DNA from: Halichoerus grypus
Taxonomy: Eukaryota; Chordata; Mammalia; Carnivora; Phocidae
Direction of reading: 5' to 3'
Assembly: GCF_964656455.1 (NCBI RefSeq)
Contig: NC_135713.1
Span: 188,722,187 to 188,786,186, forward strand
DNA: 64,000 bases
Under the pieces are notes generated by a model, which was given only the letters and a program-made list of their open reading frames with translations, did not search any database and was not told the DNA's origin. Position 1 is the first letter of the stretch. Every line of letters begins with the position of its first letter. This document shows positions 11,266 through 23,631 of the stretch, piece after piece. The position numbers and the translations under genes were made by a program.

Positions 11266-13222
11266 ACAAATTGTGCCTGGCCACCATCATTAAGAAGAAA
11301 AGATTGGGTCTGAGTGGAGAAGACCGTAGACCGTAGATAAATGCCTTAAATAGGCCAGCCATTTATCTCAGATCTTCCTGTGTTCGGGACAATTTCTACC
11401 CACCGCATCGGCATCTCTATGCCTAATGGCTGTTTTCATGCCACAGCGGAATGTCACGCTGCCTGGTGCGTGACACGCTGACAGAAACGCTCAACCGATG
11501 CTTCTGGAGAGTTGGTTTATAAAGACTCCAGATCTCTTGTTGCTGAATTAGGAGAAGCCCAATGAGTGTGTTACATCATTTCTGATATCTCTCTCAGGTT
11601 TAAGCTTCACTTGCAAGCTGGCACGCTGGACTCGTAGTGCCTCTTCCCTGTGTCACTTTCCCACACTCCAACCAGTGGGATCGGCCCTCGCCAAAGAAAC
11701 AACATGCCTGGATGCTGTTCTTCAGAGTAGCTTCTGGGAGATACCAAACTCCGACATGACTTTACCCATGTCAGCCTTGATTTCCCCATCCCTGCAATGG
11801 GAACCCTGATGCCTGTGTTGAAAATTACTTCAAGAATTAAAGAAAATGTACATGAAGCATTTGGCCAATACTTAGCAAGTAGGAAGCAACCCAGGTCATG
11901 TCTGGGTTGCCACCTCATCAGGCAAACCCCCAGATCCTAAAGACCAGCAGGAGGCGTGTTTGGTCTTGGCAGTCTGTCCAGAGCCTCCTGCATAGCTGGT
12001 CTTCAGCGTTGGCGTGGGTCCCGGACAGGAGCCTTCCTAGTTCATCAGAGGTCCCTCCACTGCTCCCAGGAGGTGACTCAGGGCCTATGTGTGCTCTTCC
12101 TCTCAGAGCCGGAATCCAGCCTCACATCCCTGAGCGCCGAGGCAGCATCATGCATTAGTTCAGGACCAGAAGCGCCGGCCTCTGGCTATGGTGAGTCCTG
12201 TGAATGCCCACGCTCTTTTGTCTTTCTTCTTCCTCACTTGGCCTCCCCCTGCCCTCCGCCCATTCCCGCCTAAGCTCCGCTCCCAGAGCGGCACATTGAC
12301 TTCCCTGGAACACTTCACAGTTCCTTCCCCAAACGCTGGAGGTTGTTTGGTTCCCGTAGATGGTTCAGAGGCCATGGATGACTCCAAGTCATCCTCCACG
12401 CCCAGTGCACGGGCTGTTGGCCCTAATGTCGTCCTTCCTTACTTTTCTTGGTAGCATGTTGGTCACAACTCCACATCGCCTTGCGGGTGGGAGCTTGATG
12501 TGTTTGGCAGAAAATTGCTTGACACCTCCGTACCCTGCCAGTGGGTCCTGAGGACCACGAGGCCCAACCAGAAGGGGACTTCCATGACCCAACGGGCCAT
12601 GTGTGACCAGCTGCAGGCCTCATTCATGAGGCCACTGCAGGTTCACCTATCTGTGAAGCAGAGGAGTGCCTGAGGGGCTGGGCGGCGCCTGAGGAAACGA
12701 AAAGGTCCCTGTGTTCCTGAGAGCTCTAAAGGGCAGGGCCCGCTGCCCTCCCATGGGGCTGGGGGTCCCTGAGTGGTAGGACCCGGACATCTACCACTTG
12801 GTCCCAGATATCGCCTGCACCTACAGGAGAACAGGACTTCCGTGGTCCCACAAAGACACTCATACGAACTTCTTGCTGGTGCTCAGGCCCAGGGCGGTGC
12901 CTACTCGCCTGCAGATGGGAATGGGAGTGCCCTTCAGCAAGGGCAGGAGTTGCAGCCTGGCATCCAAGTGTGTCCCTGTCAGCTCTGTGACCAGAAGTCC
13001 CAAGATTTCCTCATCTGCAAATGGAGATATGAATTTGTGGGGAGTCTATGAGGCCCCAAAAGGATAATGTATGTGGTATGGGACCTGTACATAAATCGTT
13101 GCATCGCGAGTGCCGTACAAGGACACGAACACCATATGGGATGCAGATCAGTGCAGGGTTTATCAAGAAATTCACGTGAGATTCCCTGTGTCTAGGGAGA
13201 CATTCAAGAGGATCATGACCGG

Positions 13223-13427
13223 GCGCCTGGGTGGCTCAGTTGGTTAAGCGACTGCCTTCGGCTCAGGTCATGATCCTGGAGTCCCTGGATCGAATCCCGC
13301 ATCGGGCTCCCTGCTCGGCAGGGAGTCGGCTTCTCCCTCTGACCCTCCCCCCTCTCATGTGCTCTCTCTCATTCTCTCTCTCTCAAATAAATAAATAAAA
13401 TCTATTAAAAAAAAAAAAAAAAAGGGG
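13223..13427 (+). mobile_element. SINEC insertion private to one array unit
   Basis: GCGCCTGGGTGGCTCAG start and A tail, flanked by a perfect 13-bp duplication GGATCATGACCGG (13210-13222 and 13428-13440). The same site is empty near 17.40, 21.36 and 25.56 kb, so this insertion followed the unit's duplication. It sits 3' of the first 184-residue gene. Confidence 0.95.
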
Positions 13428-13530
13428 GGATCATGACCGGAAGAAATCAGCATTTCTGTGAGTGCACTGAGAAAGAAAACATAGTTGTGCAGACATTGAT
13501 AGGTGCAAAAGTATGAATCAAGCAAGAGGA

Positions 13531-13536
13531 TTTATT
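13531..13536 (-). terminator. Polyadenylation signal of first array KRTAP
   Basis: TTTATT on the plus strand is AATAAA in gene orientation, about 400 bases after the TAG stop. It is conserved in the other three array copies and in the plus-strand gene at 46.0 kb. Confidence 0.8.
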
Positions 13537-13934
13537 TCTCAAAGGCAGTTAGACAGGATGAAGGCCTTGACTGTGGAGTCAAAGCAGAGATCTTGACTCC
13601 TCTTGACTCCGTATCTGGAGGCCTGAAGCTGGCAGGGCTCACAAGACCTAAGGAAGAAGAGAATCAGGAGAAGTGGTCCCCACTTCGTCAAGCTGATTCA
13701 GAAGCTTTTGAACAGGCAGATGAGTAACAGAAATGTTGGCGATTGCATGCTGGCTTTCAGTAACAGTTGGCAGTGTCTTTGTTTCCCAAATGGCAAACCA
13801 GTGCTGTGTGCAGATGGTGGTTCTTGGTGAGGCAGTCAGCAGTAGGAAGGCTGGCAGCGTCTGGACATCGAGCAGGGGTGGCAGCAGGTGGTCCTCCGGC
13901 AGGTGGTGCGGCAGCAGTTTGGCTGGCAACCAGG

Positions 13935-14489
13935 CTAGCAGCAGCTGGATCCACAGCCCTGGGCTAGGCATCCAGGCAGGCAGCAGCAGGTGGGGAGGTA
14001 GCAGGTTCTCCTGCAGTACACGCGGGTAGAGCAGGCTGGCTGACAGCAGCTGGACCCACAGCAAGGTTGTCCACAGCCACTGGACCCACAGCAGCTGGGT
14101 TGACAGCAGCTGGATTGACAGCAGCTAGGCCGGCAGCAGGTGGTCCTGCAGCAGGTGGTCCGACAGCAAGTTGGGCGGCAGCAGCAAGGCTGGCAGCAGC
14201 TGGACCCGCAGCAGCTGGACCCGCTGCCGCCTTGTCCACAGCCGCCGCCACACCCGCAGCAGCTGGGCCGACAGCAGGTGGTCCTGCAGCAGGTGGTCTG
14301 ACAGCAAGTTGGGGGGCAGCAGCAAGGCTGGCAGCAGCTGGACCCGCAGCAGCTGGACCCGCTGCCGCCTTGTCCACAGCCGCTGCCGCCGCACCCATAG
14401 CAGCTGGGCTGGCAGCAAGTGGTCCTGCAGCAGGTGGTCCTGCAGCACGTAGGCTGGCAGCAAGGGGAGCAGCAGCACGAGTCGGTCAT
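13935..14489 (-). CDS. Keratin-associated protein, KRTAP9-like, 184 residues (array copy 1)
   Basis: Single-exon gene for a small, very cysteine-rich protein (65 Cys of 184, about 35%). KRTAPs of this class are disulfide-cross-linked to hair keratins in the hair shaft. The order is N-terminus [16 protein letters not shown], two repeat modules (about residues 31-78 and 79-124) built of [30 protein letters not shown] and RPSCC pieces, then [19 protein letters not shown] and [15 protein letters not shown]. The start is chosen because MTDSCC follows a conserved 5' leader about 77 bases from a TATA-like box. The stop TAG (13937-13935) is followed by 32 open codons to a TGA at 13838-13836. The protein equals those of copies 2 and 3. 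KRTAP9 assignment rests on the C-terminal block; the exact ortholog cannot be named here. Confidence 0.93.
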   Translation of the reverse strand: MTDSCCCSPCCQPTCCRTTCCRTTCCQPSCYGCGGSGCGQGGSGSSCCGSSCCQPCCCPPTCCQTTCCRTTCCRPSCCGCGGGCGQGGSGSSCCGSSCCQPCCCRPTCCRTTCCRTTCCRPSCCQSSCCQPSCCGSSGCGQPCCGSSCCQPACSTRVYCRRTCYLPTCCCLPGCLAQGCGSSCC

Positions 14490-14565
14490 GGTGTCACGGG
14501 TGGAGGGGGAGCTTCTGTTCAGAGGTGAGTTTCTCAGATTCTGTTGTGTCCTCTTGTTGTGGGGC

Positions 14566-14625
14566 TTTTATGCACTGGATCCCCAAATTTGGACCAATGG
14601 GCATGACTTTCTTGTTGTTGTTTAC
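14566..14625 (-). promoter_or_regulatory. Core promoter of array KRTAP copy 1
   Basis: In gene orientation: GTAAACA (14625-14619, forkhead-like core), ATTGG (14598-14594, inverted CCAAT box) and CATAAAA (14572-14566) about 77 bases before the ATG. Further upstream lies CACGTG in TCACGTGATG. The elements are seen directly; the factors binding them are inference. Confidence 0.65.
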
Positions 14626-17496
14626 ATTGCTTGCCTAAGAGTTTGGGAATTGAAGAAGAGGAAGTTTTTTTTCCCAATGTTATGAATCTTTCGAAAATAA
14701 GTGCTTAACATGTTTCTTAATTGAGAATAACTCATGGAGACATTTTCTGATGACAACAAGGTGGTCCCATCAGAAGCATCATTCTCGTTTCAATAATTTC
14801 ATCACGTGACATAACTCCCCCTGGCCTGGGAAGTGGTTGGCGAGTCAGTTTAGTGGTCCTTCCCCAGCGTTGGTCCTTAGGTTGCATGTAGATTAGGACT
14901 ATCCCTGGGATGAGGGGCATGATTGTCGTTGGTATGTTCATAGAGATGAATTGGGATCATGCCTGAGCCCAAGTCGGTTTCCCCACAAAGCCTGATTCCA
15001 GACTCCCACAGGCGTCAGTCTCTTGTAGCACCCTACCCCACATCAGTGTCCCAGTTCAATCAAAGACACTTGGGTGGAAGATATGGGACTTCATCTCTTC
15101 CATATGTCAAGGCAGAATCAAGCAGGTGGATAGAAACAGCAGCGGTACACCAAGACCAGGCAAGCATCAGTCACCGAACTTCCTGAGTGACCAGCAGTCC
15201 TGATTCACCCGGAAACGAGGGCTTTTAGAGGATGTGGGACGTTCAGTGATATACCTGGGGCAGTTTGGGAAAACCAGGATGAGTTGGTGACTCTAGTCCT
15301 CAACAAGCAGAGTGAGCTACTTAATGCACTGACTACACAGTTACTGTGTTCTTTTCCCCCAACCTTCCCTCCCTCGGTCTACCTTCCTCTCTCCCTGCCT
15401 CCCGTCTCTTCCACTCTTCCCTCTTCTTCCTTCTCTGCCTCCCTCTTGTACAAATTGTGCGTGGCCACCATCGTTAAGAAGAAAAGATTGGGTCTGAGTG
15501 GAGAAGACCGTAGACCGTAGATAAATGCCTTAAATAGGCCAGCCATTTATCTCAGATCTTCCTGTGTTCGGGACAATTTCTACCCACCGCATCGGCATCT
15601 CTATGCCTAATGGCTGTTTTCATGCCACAGCGGAATGTCACGCTGCCTGGTGCGTGACACGCTGACAGAAACGCTCAACCGATGCTTCTGGAGAGTTGGT
15701 TTATAAAGACTCCAGATCCCTTGTTGCTGAATTAGGAGAAGCCCAATGAGTGTGTTACATCATTTCTGATATCTCTCTCAGGTTTAAGCTTCACTTGCAA
15801 GCTGGCACGCTGGACTCGTAGTGCCTCTTCCCTGTGTCACTTTCCCACACTCCAACCAGTGGGATCGGCCCTCGCCAAAGAAACAACATGCCTGGATGCT
15901 GTTCTTCAGAGTAGCTTCTGGGAGATACCAAACTCCGACATGACTTTACCCATGTCAGCCTTGATTTCCCCATCCCTGCAATGGGAACCCTGATGCCTGT
16001 GTTGAAAATTACTTCAAGAATTAAAGAAAATGTACATGAAGCATTTGGCCAATACTTAGCAAGTAGGAAGCAACCCAGGTCGTGTCTGGGTTGCCACCTC
16101 ATCAGGCAAACCCCCAGGTCCTAAGGACCAGCAGGAGGCGTGTTTGGTCTTGGCAGTCTGTCCAGAGCCTCCCGCATAGCTGGTCTTCAGCGTTGGCGTG
16201 GGTCCCGGACAGGAGCCTTCCTAGCTCATCAGAGGTCCCTCCACTGCTCCCGGGAGGTGACGCAGGGCCTATGTGTGCTCTTCCTCTCAGAGCCGGAATC
16301 CAGCCTCACATCCCTGAGCGCCGAGGCAGCATCATGCATTACTTCAGGACCAGAAGCGCCGGCCTCTGGCTATCGTGAGTCCTGTGAATGCCCACGCTCT
16401 TTTGTCTTTCTTCTTCCTCACTTGGCCTCCCCCTGCCCTCCGCCCATTCCCGCCTAAGCTCCGCTCCCAGAGCGGCACATTGACTTCCCTGGAACGCTTC
16501 ACAGTTCCTTCCCCAAATGCTGGAGGTTGTTTGGTTCCCGTAGATGGTTCAGAGGCCATGGATGACTCCAAGTCATCCTCCACGCCCAGTGCACGGGCTG
16601 TTGGCCCTAATGTCGTCCTTCCTTACTTTTCTTGGTAGCATGTTGGTCACGACGCCACATCGCCTTGCGGGTGGGAGCTTGATGTGTTTGGCAGAAAATT
16701 GCTTGACACCTCCGTACCCTGCCAGTGGGTCCTGAGGACCACGAGGCCCAACCAGAAGGGGACTTCCATGACCCAACGGGCCGTGCGTGAGCAGCTGCAG
16801 GCCTCAGTCATGAGGCCACTGCAGGCTCACCTATCTGTGAAGCAGAGGAGTGCCTGAGGGGCTGGGCGGCGCCTGAGGAAACGAAAAGGTCCCTGTGTTC
16901 CTGAGAGCTCTAAAGGGCAGGGCCCGCTGCCCTCCCATGGGGCTGGGGGTCCCTGAGTGGTAGGACCCGGACATCTACCACTTGGTCCCAGATATCGCCT
17001 GCACCTACAGGAGAACAGGACTTCCGTGGTCCCACAAAGACACTCATACGAACTTCTTGCTGGTGCTCAGGCCCAGGGCGGTGCCTACTCGCCTGCAGAT
17101 GGGAATGGGAGTGCCCTTCAGCAAGGGCAGGAGTTGCAGCCTGGCATCCAAGTGTGTCCCTGTCAGCTCTGTGACCAGAAGTCCCAAGATTTCCTCATCT
17201 GCAAATGGAGATATGAATTTGTGGGGAGTCTATGAGGCCCCAAAAGGATAATGTATGTGGTATGGGACCTGTACATAAATCGTTGCATCGCGAGTGCCGT
17301 ACAAGGACACGAACACCATATGGGATGCAGATCAGTGCAGGGTTTATCAAGAAATTCACGTGAGATTCCCTGTGTCTAGGGAGACATTCAAGAGGATCAT
17401 GACCGGAAGAAATCAGCATTTCTGTGAGTGCACTGAGAAAGAAAACATAGTCGTGCAGACATTGATAGGTGCAAAAGTATGAATCAAGCAAGAGGA

Positions 17497-17502
17497 TTTA
17501 TT
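17497..17502 (-). terminator. Polyadenylation signal of array KRTAP copy 2
   Basis: AATAAA in gene orientation, same position relative to the stop as in copy 1. Confidence 0.8.
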
Positions 17503-17900
17503 TCTCAAAGGCAGTTAGACAGGATGAAGGCCTTGACTGTGGAGTCAAAGCAGAGATCTTGACTCCTCTTGACTCCGTATCTGGAGGCCTGAAGCTGGCA
17601 GGGCTCACAAGACCTAAGGAAGAAGAGAATCAGGAGAAGTGGTCCCCACTTCATCAAGCTGATTCAGAAGCTTTTGAACAGGCAGATGAGTAACAGAAAT
17701 GTTGGCGATTGCATGCTGGCTTTCAGTAACAGTTGGCAGTGTCTTTGTTTCCCAAATGGCAAACCAGTGCTGTGTGCAGATGGTGGTTCTTGGTGAGGCA
17801 GTCAGCAGTAGGAAGGCTGGCAGCGTCTGGACATCGAGCAGGGGTGGCAGCAGGTGGTCCTCCGGCAGGTGGTGCGGCAGCAGTTTGGCTGGCAACCAGG

Positions 17901-18455
17901 CTAGCAGCAGCTGGATCCACAGCCCTGGGCTAGGCATCCAGGCAGGCAGCAGCAGGTGGGGAGGTAGCAGGTTCTCCTGCAGTACACGCGGGTAGAGCAG
18001 GCTGGCTGACAGCAGCTGGACCCACAGCAAGGTTGTCCACAGCCACTGGACCCACAGCAGCTGGGTTGACAGCAGCTGGATTGACAGCAGCTAGGCCGGC
18101 AGCAGGTGGTCCTGCAGCAGGTGGTCCGACAGCAAGTTGGGCGGCAGCAGCAAGGCTGGCAGCAGCTGGACCCGCAGCAGCTGGACCCGCTGCCGCCTTG
18201 TCCACAGCCGCCGCCGCACCCGCAGCAGCTGGGCCGACAGCAGGTGGTCCTGCAGCAGGTGGTCTGACAGCAAGTTGGGGGGCAGCAGCAAGGCTGGCAG
18301 CAGCTGGACCCGCAGCAGCTGGACCCGCTGCCGCCTTGTCCACAGCCGCTGCCGCCGCACCCATAGCAGCTGGGCTGGCAGCAAGTGGTCCTGCAGCAGG
18401 TGGTCCTGCAGCACGTAGGCTGGCAGCAAGGGGAGCAGCAGCACGAGTCGGTCAT
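17901..18455 (-). CDS. Keratin-associated protein, KRTAP9-like, 184 residues (array copy 2)
   Basis: The protein is identical to array copies 1 and 3. Against copy 1, the only coding difference I noticed is a synonymous one in the second module (plus-strand A at 14250, G at 18216). Cysteine-rich hair-shaft protein with two repeat modules and a KRTAP9-like end. Stop TAG at 17903-17901, followed by the same 32-codon open extension. The unit has no SINE. Absence of coding change across 3,966-bp copies indicates very recent duplication or gene conversion, with selection unresolved. Confidence 0.93.
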   Translation of the reverse strand: MTDSCCCSPCCQPTCCRTTCCRTTCCQPSCYGCGGSGCGQGGSGSSCCGSSCCQPCCCPPTCCQTTCCRTTCCRPSCCGCGGGCGQGGSGSSCCGSSCCQPCCCRPTCCRTTCCRTTCCRPSCCQSSCCQPSCCGSSGCGQPCCGSSCCQPACSTRVYCRRTCYLPTCCCLPGCLAQGCGSSCC

Positions 18456-18531
18456 GGTGTCACGGGTGGAGGGGGAGCTTCTGTTCAGAGGTGAGTTTCT
18501 CAGATTCTGTTGTGTCCTCTTGTTGTGGGGC

Positions 18532-18591
18532 TTTTATGCACTGGATCCCCAAATTTGGACCAATGGGCATGACTTTCTTGTTGTTGTTTAC
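18532..18591 (-). promoter_or_regulatory. Core promoter of array KRTAP copy 2
   Basis: CATAAAA (18538-18532), inverted CCAAT and GTAAACA in the same arrangement as copy 1. Confidence 0.65.
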
Positions 18592-21462
18592 ATTGCTTGC
18601 CTAAGAGTTTGGGAATTGAAGAAGAGGAAGTTTTTTTTCCCAATGTTATGAATCTTTCGAAAATAAGTGCTTAACATGTTTCTTAATTGAGAATAACTCA
18701 TGGAGACATTTTCTGATGACAACAAGGTGGTCCCATCAGAAGCATCATTCTTGTTTCAATAATTTCATCACGTGACATAACTCCCCCTGGCCTGGGAAGT
18801 GGTTGGCGAGTCAGTTTAGTGGTCCTTCCCCAGCGTTGGTCCTTAGGTTGCATGTAGATTAGGACTATCCCTGGGATGAGGGGCATGATTGTCGTTGGTA
18901 TGTTCATAGAGATGAATTGGGATCATGCCTGAGCCCAAGTCGGTTTCCCCACAAAGCCTGATTCCAGACTCCCACAGGCGTCAGTCTCTTGTAGCACCCT
19001 ACCCCACATCAGTGTCCCAGTTCAATCAAAGACACTTGGGTGGAAGATATGGGACTTCATCTCTTCCATATGTCAAGGCAGAATCAAGCAGGTGGATAGA
19101 AACAGCAGCGGTACACCAAGACCAGGCAAGCATCAGTCACCGAACTTCCTGAGTGACCAGCAGTCCTGATTCACCCGGAAACGAGGGCTTTTAGAGGATG
19201 TGGGACGTTCAGTGATATACCTGGGGCAGTTTGGGAAAACCAGGATGAGTTGGTGACTCTAGTCCTCAACAAGCAGAGTGAGCTACTTAATGCACTGACT
19301 ACACAGTTACTGTGTTCTTTTCCCCCAACCTTCCCTCCCTCGGTCTACCTTCCTCTCTCCCTGCCTCCCGTCTCTTCCACTCTTCCCTCTTCTTCCTTCT
19401 CTGCCTCCCTCTTGTACAAATTGTGCGTGGCCACCATCGTTAAGAAGAAAAGATTGGGTCTGAGTGGAGAAGACCGTAGACCGTAGATAAATGCCTTAAA
19501 TAGGCCAGCCATTTATCTCAGATCTTCCTGTGTTCGGGACAATTTCTACCCACCGCATCGGCATCTCTATGCCTAATGGCTGTTTTCATGCCACAGCGGA
19601 ATGTCACGCTGCCTGGTGCGTGACACGCTGACAGAAACGCTCAACCGATGCTTCTGGAGAGTTGGTTTATAAAGACTCCAGATCCCTTGTTGCTGAATTA
19701 GGAGAAGCCCAATGAGTGTGTTACATCATTTCTGATATCTCTCTCAGGTTTAAGCTTCACTTGCAAGCTGGCACGCTGGACTCGTAGTGCCTCTTCCCTG
19801 TGTCACTTTCCCACACTCCAACCAGTGGGATCGGCCCTCGCCAAAGAAACAACATGCCTGGATGCTGTTCTTCAGAGTAGCTTCTGGGAGATACCAAACT
19901 CCGACATGACTTTACCCATGTCAGCCTTGATTTCCCCATCCCTGCAATGGGAACCCTGATGCCTGTGTTGAAAATTACTTCAAGAATTAAAGAAAATGTA
20001 CATGAAGCATTTGGCCAATACTTAGCAAGTAGGAAGCAACCCAGGTCGTGTCTGGGTTGCCACCTCATCAGGCAAACCCCCAGGTCCTAAGGACCAGCAG
20101 GAGGCGTGTTTGGTCTTGGCAGTCTGTCCAGAGCCTCCCGCATAGCTGGTCTTCAGCGTTGGCGTGGGTCCCGGACAGGAGCCTTCCTAGCTCATCAGAG
20201 GTCCCTCCACTGCTCCCGGGAGGTGACGCAGGGCCTATGTGTGCTCTTCCTCTCAGAGCCGGAATCCAGCCTCACATCCCTGAGCGCCGAGGCAGCATCA
20301 TGCATTACTTCAGGACCAGAAGCGCCGGCCTCTGGCTATCGTGAGTCCTGTGAATGCCCACGCTCTTTTGTCTTTCTTCTTCCTCACTTGGCCTCCCCCT
20401 GCCCTCCGCCCATTCCCGCCTAAGCTCCGCTCCCAGAGCGGCACATTGACTTCCCTGGAACGCTTCACAGTTCCTTCCCCAAACGCTGGAGGTTGTTTGG
20501 TTCCCGTAGATGGTTCAGAGGCCATGGATGACTCCAAGTCATCCTCCACGCCCAGTGCACGGGCTGTTAGCCCTAATGTCGTCCTTCCTTACTTTTCTTG
20601 GTAGCATGTTGGTCACGACGCCACATCGCCTTGCGGGTGGGAGCTTGATGTGTTTGGCAGAAAATTGCTTGACACCTCCGTACCCTGCCAGTGGGTCCTG
20701 AGGACCACGAGGCCCAACCAGAAGGGGACTTCCATGACCCAACGGGCCGTGCGTGAGCAGCTGCAGGCCTCAGTCATGAGGCCACTGCAGGCTCACCTAT
20801 CTGTGAAGCAGAGGAGTGCCTGAGGGGCTGGGCGGCGCCTGAGGAAACGAAAAGGTCCCTGTGTTCCTGAGAGCTCTAAAGGGCAGGGCCCGCTGCCCTC
20901 CCACGGGGCTGGGGGTCCCTGAGTGGTAGGACCCGGACATCTACCACTTGGTCCCAGATATCGCCTGCACCTACAGGAGAACAGGACTTCCGTGGTCCCA
21001 CAAAGACACTCATACGAACTTCTTGCTGGTGCTCAGGCCCAGGGCGGTGCCTACTCGCCTGCAGATGGGAATGGGAGTGCCCTTCAGCAAGGGCAGGAGT
21101 TGCAGCCTGGCATCCAAGTGTGTCCCTGTCAGCTCTGTGACCAGAAGTCCCAAGATTTCCTCATCTGCAAATGGAGATATGAATTTGTGGGGAGTCTATG
21201 AGGCCCCAAAAGGATAATGTATGTGGTATGGGACCTGTACATAAATCGTTGCATCGCGAGTGCCGTACAAGGACACGAACACCATATGGGATGCAGATCA
21301 GTGCAGGGTTTATCAAGAAATTCACGTGAGATTCCCTGTGTCTAGGGAGACATTCAAGAGGATCATGACCGGAAGAAATCAGCATTTCTGTGAGTGCACT
21401 GAGAAAGAAAACATAGTTGTGCAGACATTGATAGGTGCAAAAGTATGAATCAAGCAAGAGGA

Positions 21463-21468
21463 TTTATT
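21463..21468 (-). terminator. Polyadenylation signal of array KRTAP copy 3
   Basis: AATAAA in gene orientation, same phase of the unit. Confidence 0.8.
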
Positions 21469-21866
21469 TCTCAAAGGCAGTTAGACAGGATGAAGGCCTT
21501 GACTGTGGAGTCAAAGCAGAGATCTTGACTCCTCTTGACTCCGTATCTGGAGGCCTGAAGCTGGCAGGGCTCACAAGACCTAAGGAAGAAGAGAATCAGG
21601 AGAAGTGGTCCCCACTTCGTCAAGCTGATTCAGAAGCTTTTGAACAGGCAGATGAGTAACAGAAATGTTGGCGATTGCATGCTGGCTTTCAGTAACAGTT
21701 GGCAGTGTCTTTGTTTCCCAAATGGCAAACCAGTGCTGTGTGCAGATGGTGGTTCTTGGTGAGGCAGTCAGCAGTAGGAAGGCTGGCAGCGTCTGGACAT
21801 CGAGCAGGGGTGGCAGCAGGTGGTCCTCCGGCAGGTGGTGCGGCAGCAGTTTGGCTGGCAACCAGG

Positions 21867-22421
21867 CTAGCAGCAGCTGGATCCACAGCCCTGGGCTAGG
21901 CATCCAGGCAGGCAGCAGCAGGTGGGGAGGTAGCAGGTTCTCCTGCAGTACACGCGGGTAGAGCAGGCTGGCTGACAGCAGCTGGACCCACAGCAAGGTT
22001 GTCCACAGCCACTGGACCCACAGCAGCTGGGTTGACAGCAGCTGGATTGACAGCAGCTAGGCCGGCAGCAGGTGGTCCTGCAGCAGGTGGTCCGACAGCA
22101 AGTTGGGCGGCAGCAGCAAGGCTGGCAGCAGCTGGACCCGCAGCAGCTGGACCCGCTGCCGCCTTGTCCACAGCCGCCGCCGCACCCGCAGCAGCTGGGC
22201 CGACAGCAGGTGGTCCTGCAGCAGGTGGTCTGACAGCAAGTTGGGGGGCAGCAGCAAGGCTGGCAGCAGCTGGACCCGCAGCAGCTGGACCCGCTGCCGC
22301 CTTGTCCACAGCCGCTGCCGCCGCACCCATAGCAGCTGGGCTGGCAGCAAGTGGTCCTGCAGCAGGTGGTCCTGCAGCACGTAGGCTGGCAGCAAGGGGA
22401 GCAGCAGCACGAGTCGGTCAT
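21867..22421 (-). CDS. Keratin-associated protein, KRTAP9-like, 184 residues (array copy 3)
   Basis: The protein is identical to array copies 1 and 2: N-terminal MTDSCCCSP, two cysteine-rich modules, YCRRTCY and CLPGCL blocks, stop TAG at 21869-21867. Upstream it shares with copy 4 the variant TTAACGTGTTTC (near 22.64 and 26.83 kb), where copies 1 and 2 have TTAACATGTTTC. This suggests copies 3 and 4 are sisters, or exchanged sequence, in the upstream part. Confidence 0.93.
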   Translation of the reverse strand: MTDSCCCSPCCQPTCCRTTCCRTTCCQPSCYGCGGSGCGQGGSGSSCCGSSCCQPCCCPPTCCQTTCCRTTCCRPSCCGCGGGCGQGGSGSSCCGSSCCQPCCCRPTCCRTTCCRTTCCRPSCCQSSCCQPSCCGSSGCGQPCCGSSCCQPACSTRVYCRRTCYLPTCCCLPGCLAQGCGSSCC

Positions 22422-22497
22422 GGTGTCACGGGTGGAGGGGGAGCTTCTGTTCAGAGGTGAGTTTCTCAGATTCTGTTGTGTCCTCTTGTTGTGGGGC

Positions 22498-22557
22498 TTT
22501 TATGCACTGGATCCCCAAATTTGGACCAATGGGCATGACTTTCTTGTTGTTGTTTAC
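22498..22557 (-). promoter_or_regulatory. Core promoter of array KRTAP copy 3
   Basis: CATAAAA (22504-22498), inverted CCAAT and GTAAACA, as in the other copies. Confidence 0.65.
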
Positions 22558-23424
22558 ATTGCTTGCCTAAGAGTTTGGGAATTGAAGAAGAGGAAGTTTT
22601 TTTTCCCAATGTTATGAATCTTTCGAAAATAAGTGCTTAACGTGTTTCTTAATTGAGAATAACTCATGGAGACATTTTCTGATGACAACAAGGTGGTCCC
22701 ATCAGAAGCATCATTCTTGTTTCAATAATTTCATCACGTGACATAACTCCCCCTGGCCTGGGAAGTGGTTGGCGAGTCAGTTTAGTGGTACTTCCCCAGC
22801 GTTGGTCCTTAGGTTGCATGTAGATTAGGACTATCCCTGGGATGAGGGGCATGATTGTTGTTGGTATGTTCATAGAGATGAATTGGGATCATGCCTGAGC
22901 CCAAGTCGGTTTCCCCACAAAGCCTGATTCCAGACTCCCACAGGCGTCAGTCTCTTGTAGCACCCTACCCCACGTCAGTGTCCCAGTTCAATCAAAGACA
23001 CTTGGGTGGAAGATATGGGACTTCATCTCTTCCATATGTCAAGGCAGAATCAAGCAGGTGGATAGAAACAGCAGCAGTACACCAAGACCAGGCAAGCATC
23101 AGTCACCGAACTTCCTGAGTGACCAGCAGTCCTGATTCACCCGGAAACGAGGGCTTTTAGAGGATGTGGGACGTTCAGTGATATACCTGGGGCAGTTTGG
23201 GAAAACCAGGATGAGTTGGTGACTCTAGTCCTCAACAAGCAGAGTGAGCTACTTAATGCACTGACTACACCATTAGTGTTTTCTCTTCCTCCCACCTTCC
23301 CTCCCTCGGTCTACCTTCCTCTCTCCCTGCCTCCCGTCTCCTCCTCTCTTCCCTCTTCTTCCTTCTCTGCCTTCCTCTTGTACAAATTGTGCCTGGCCAC
23401 CATCGTTAAGAAGAAAAGATTGGG

Positions 23425-23631
23425 GGGCGCCTGGGTGGCTCAGTTGGTTAAGCGACTGCCTTCGGCTCAGGTCATGATCCTGGATTCCCTGGATCGAGTC
23501 CCGCATCGGGCTCCCTGCTCGGCAGGGAGCCTGCTTCTCCCTCTGACCCTCCCCCACTCATGTGCTCTCTCTCTCTCATTCTCTCTGTCTCAAATAAATA
23601 AATAAAATCTTTAAAAAAAAAAAAGAAGAAG
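23425..23631 (+). mobile_element. SINEC insertion private to the fourth array unit
   Basis: GGCGCCTGGGTGGCTCAG start and A-rich tail, with a 17-bp direct repeat AAGAAGAAAAGATTGGG at 23408-23424 and 23632-23648. The orthologous site in other units (near 11.29, 15.48 and 19.45 kb) is empty. The 224-bp gain accounts exactly for the longer spacing between copies 3 and 4. Confidence 0.95.

Noticed and set aside
11607..12592. Spacer open frames repeated in every unit (about 60-105 codons, both strands)
   Set aside because: They recur only because the unit is duplicated. The diverged units at 36.6 and 44.3 kb do not keep them intact, and some cover the MIR.
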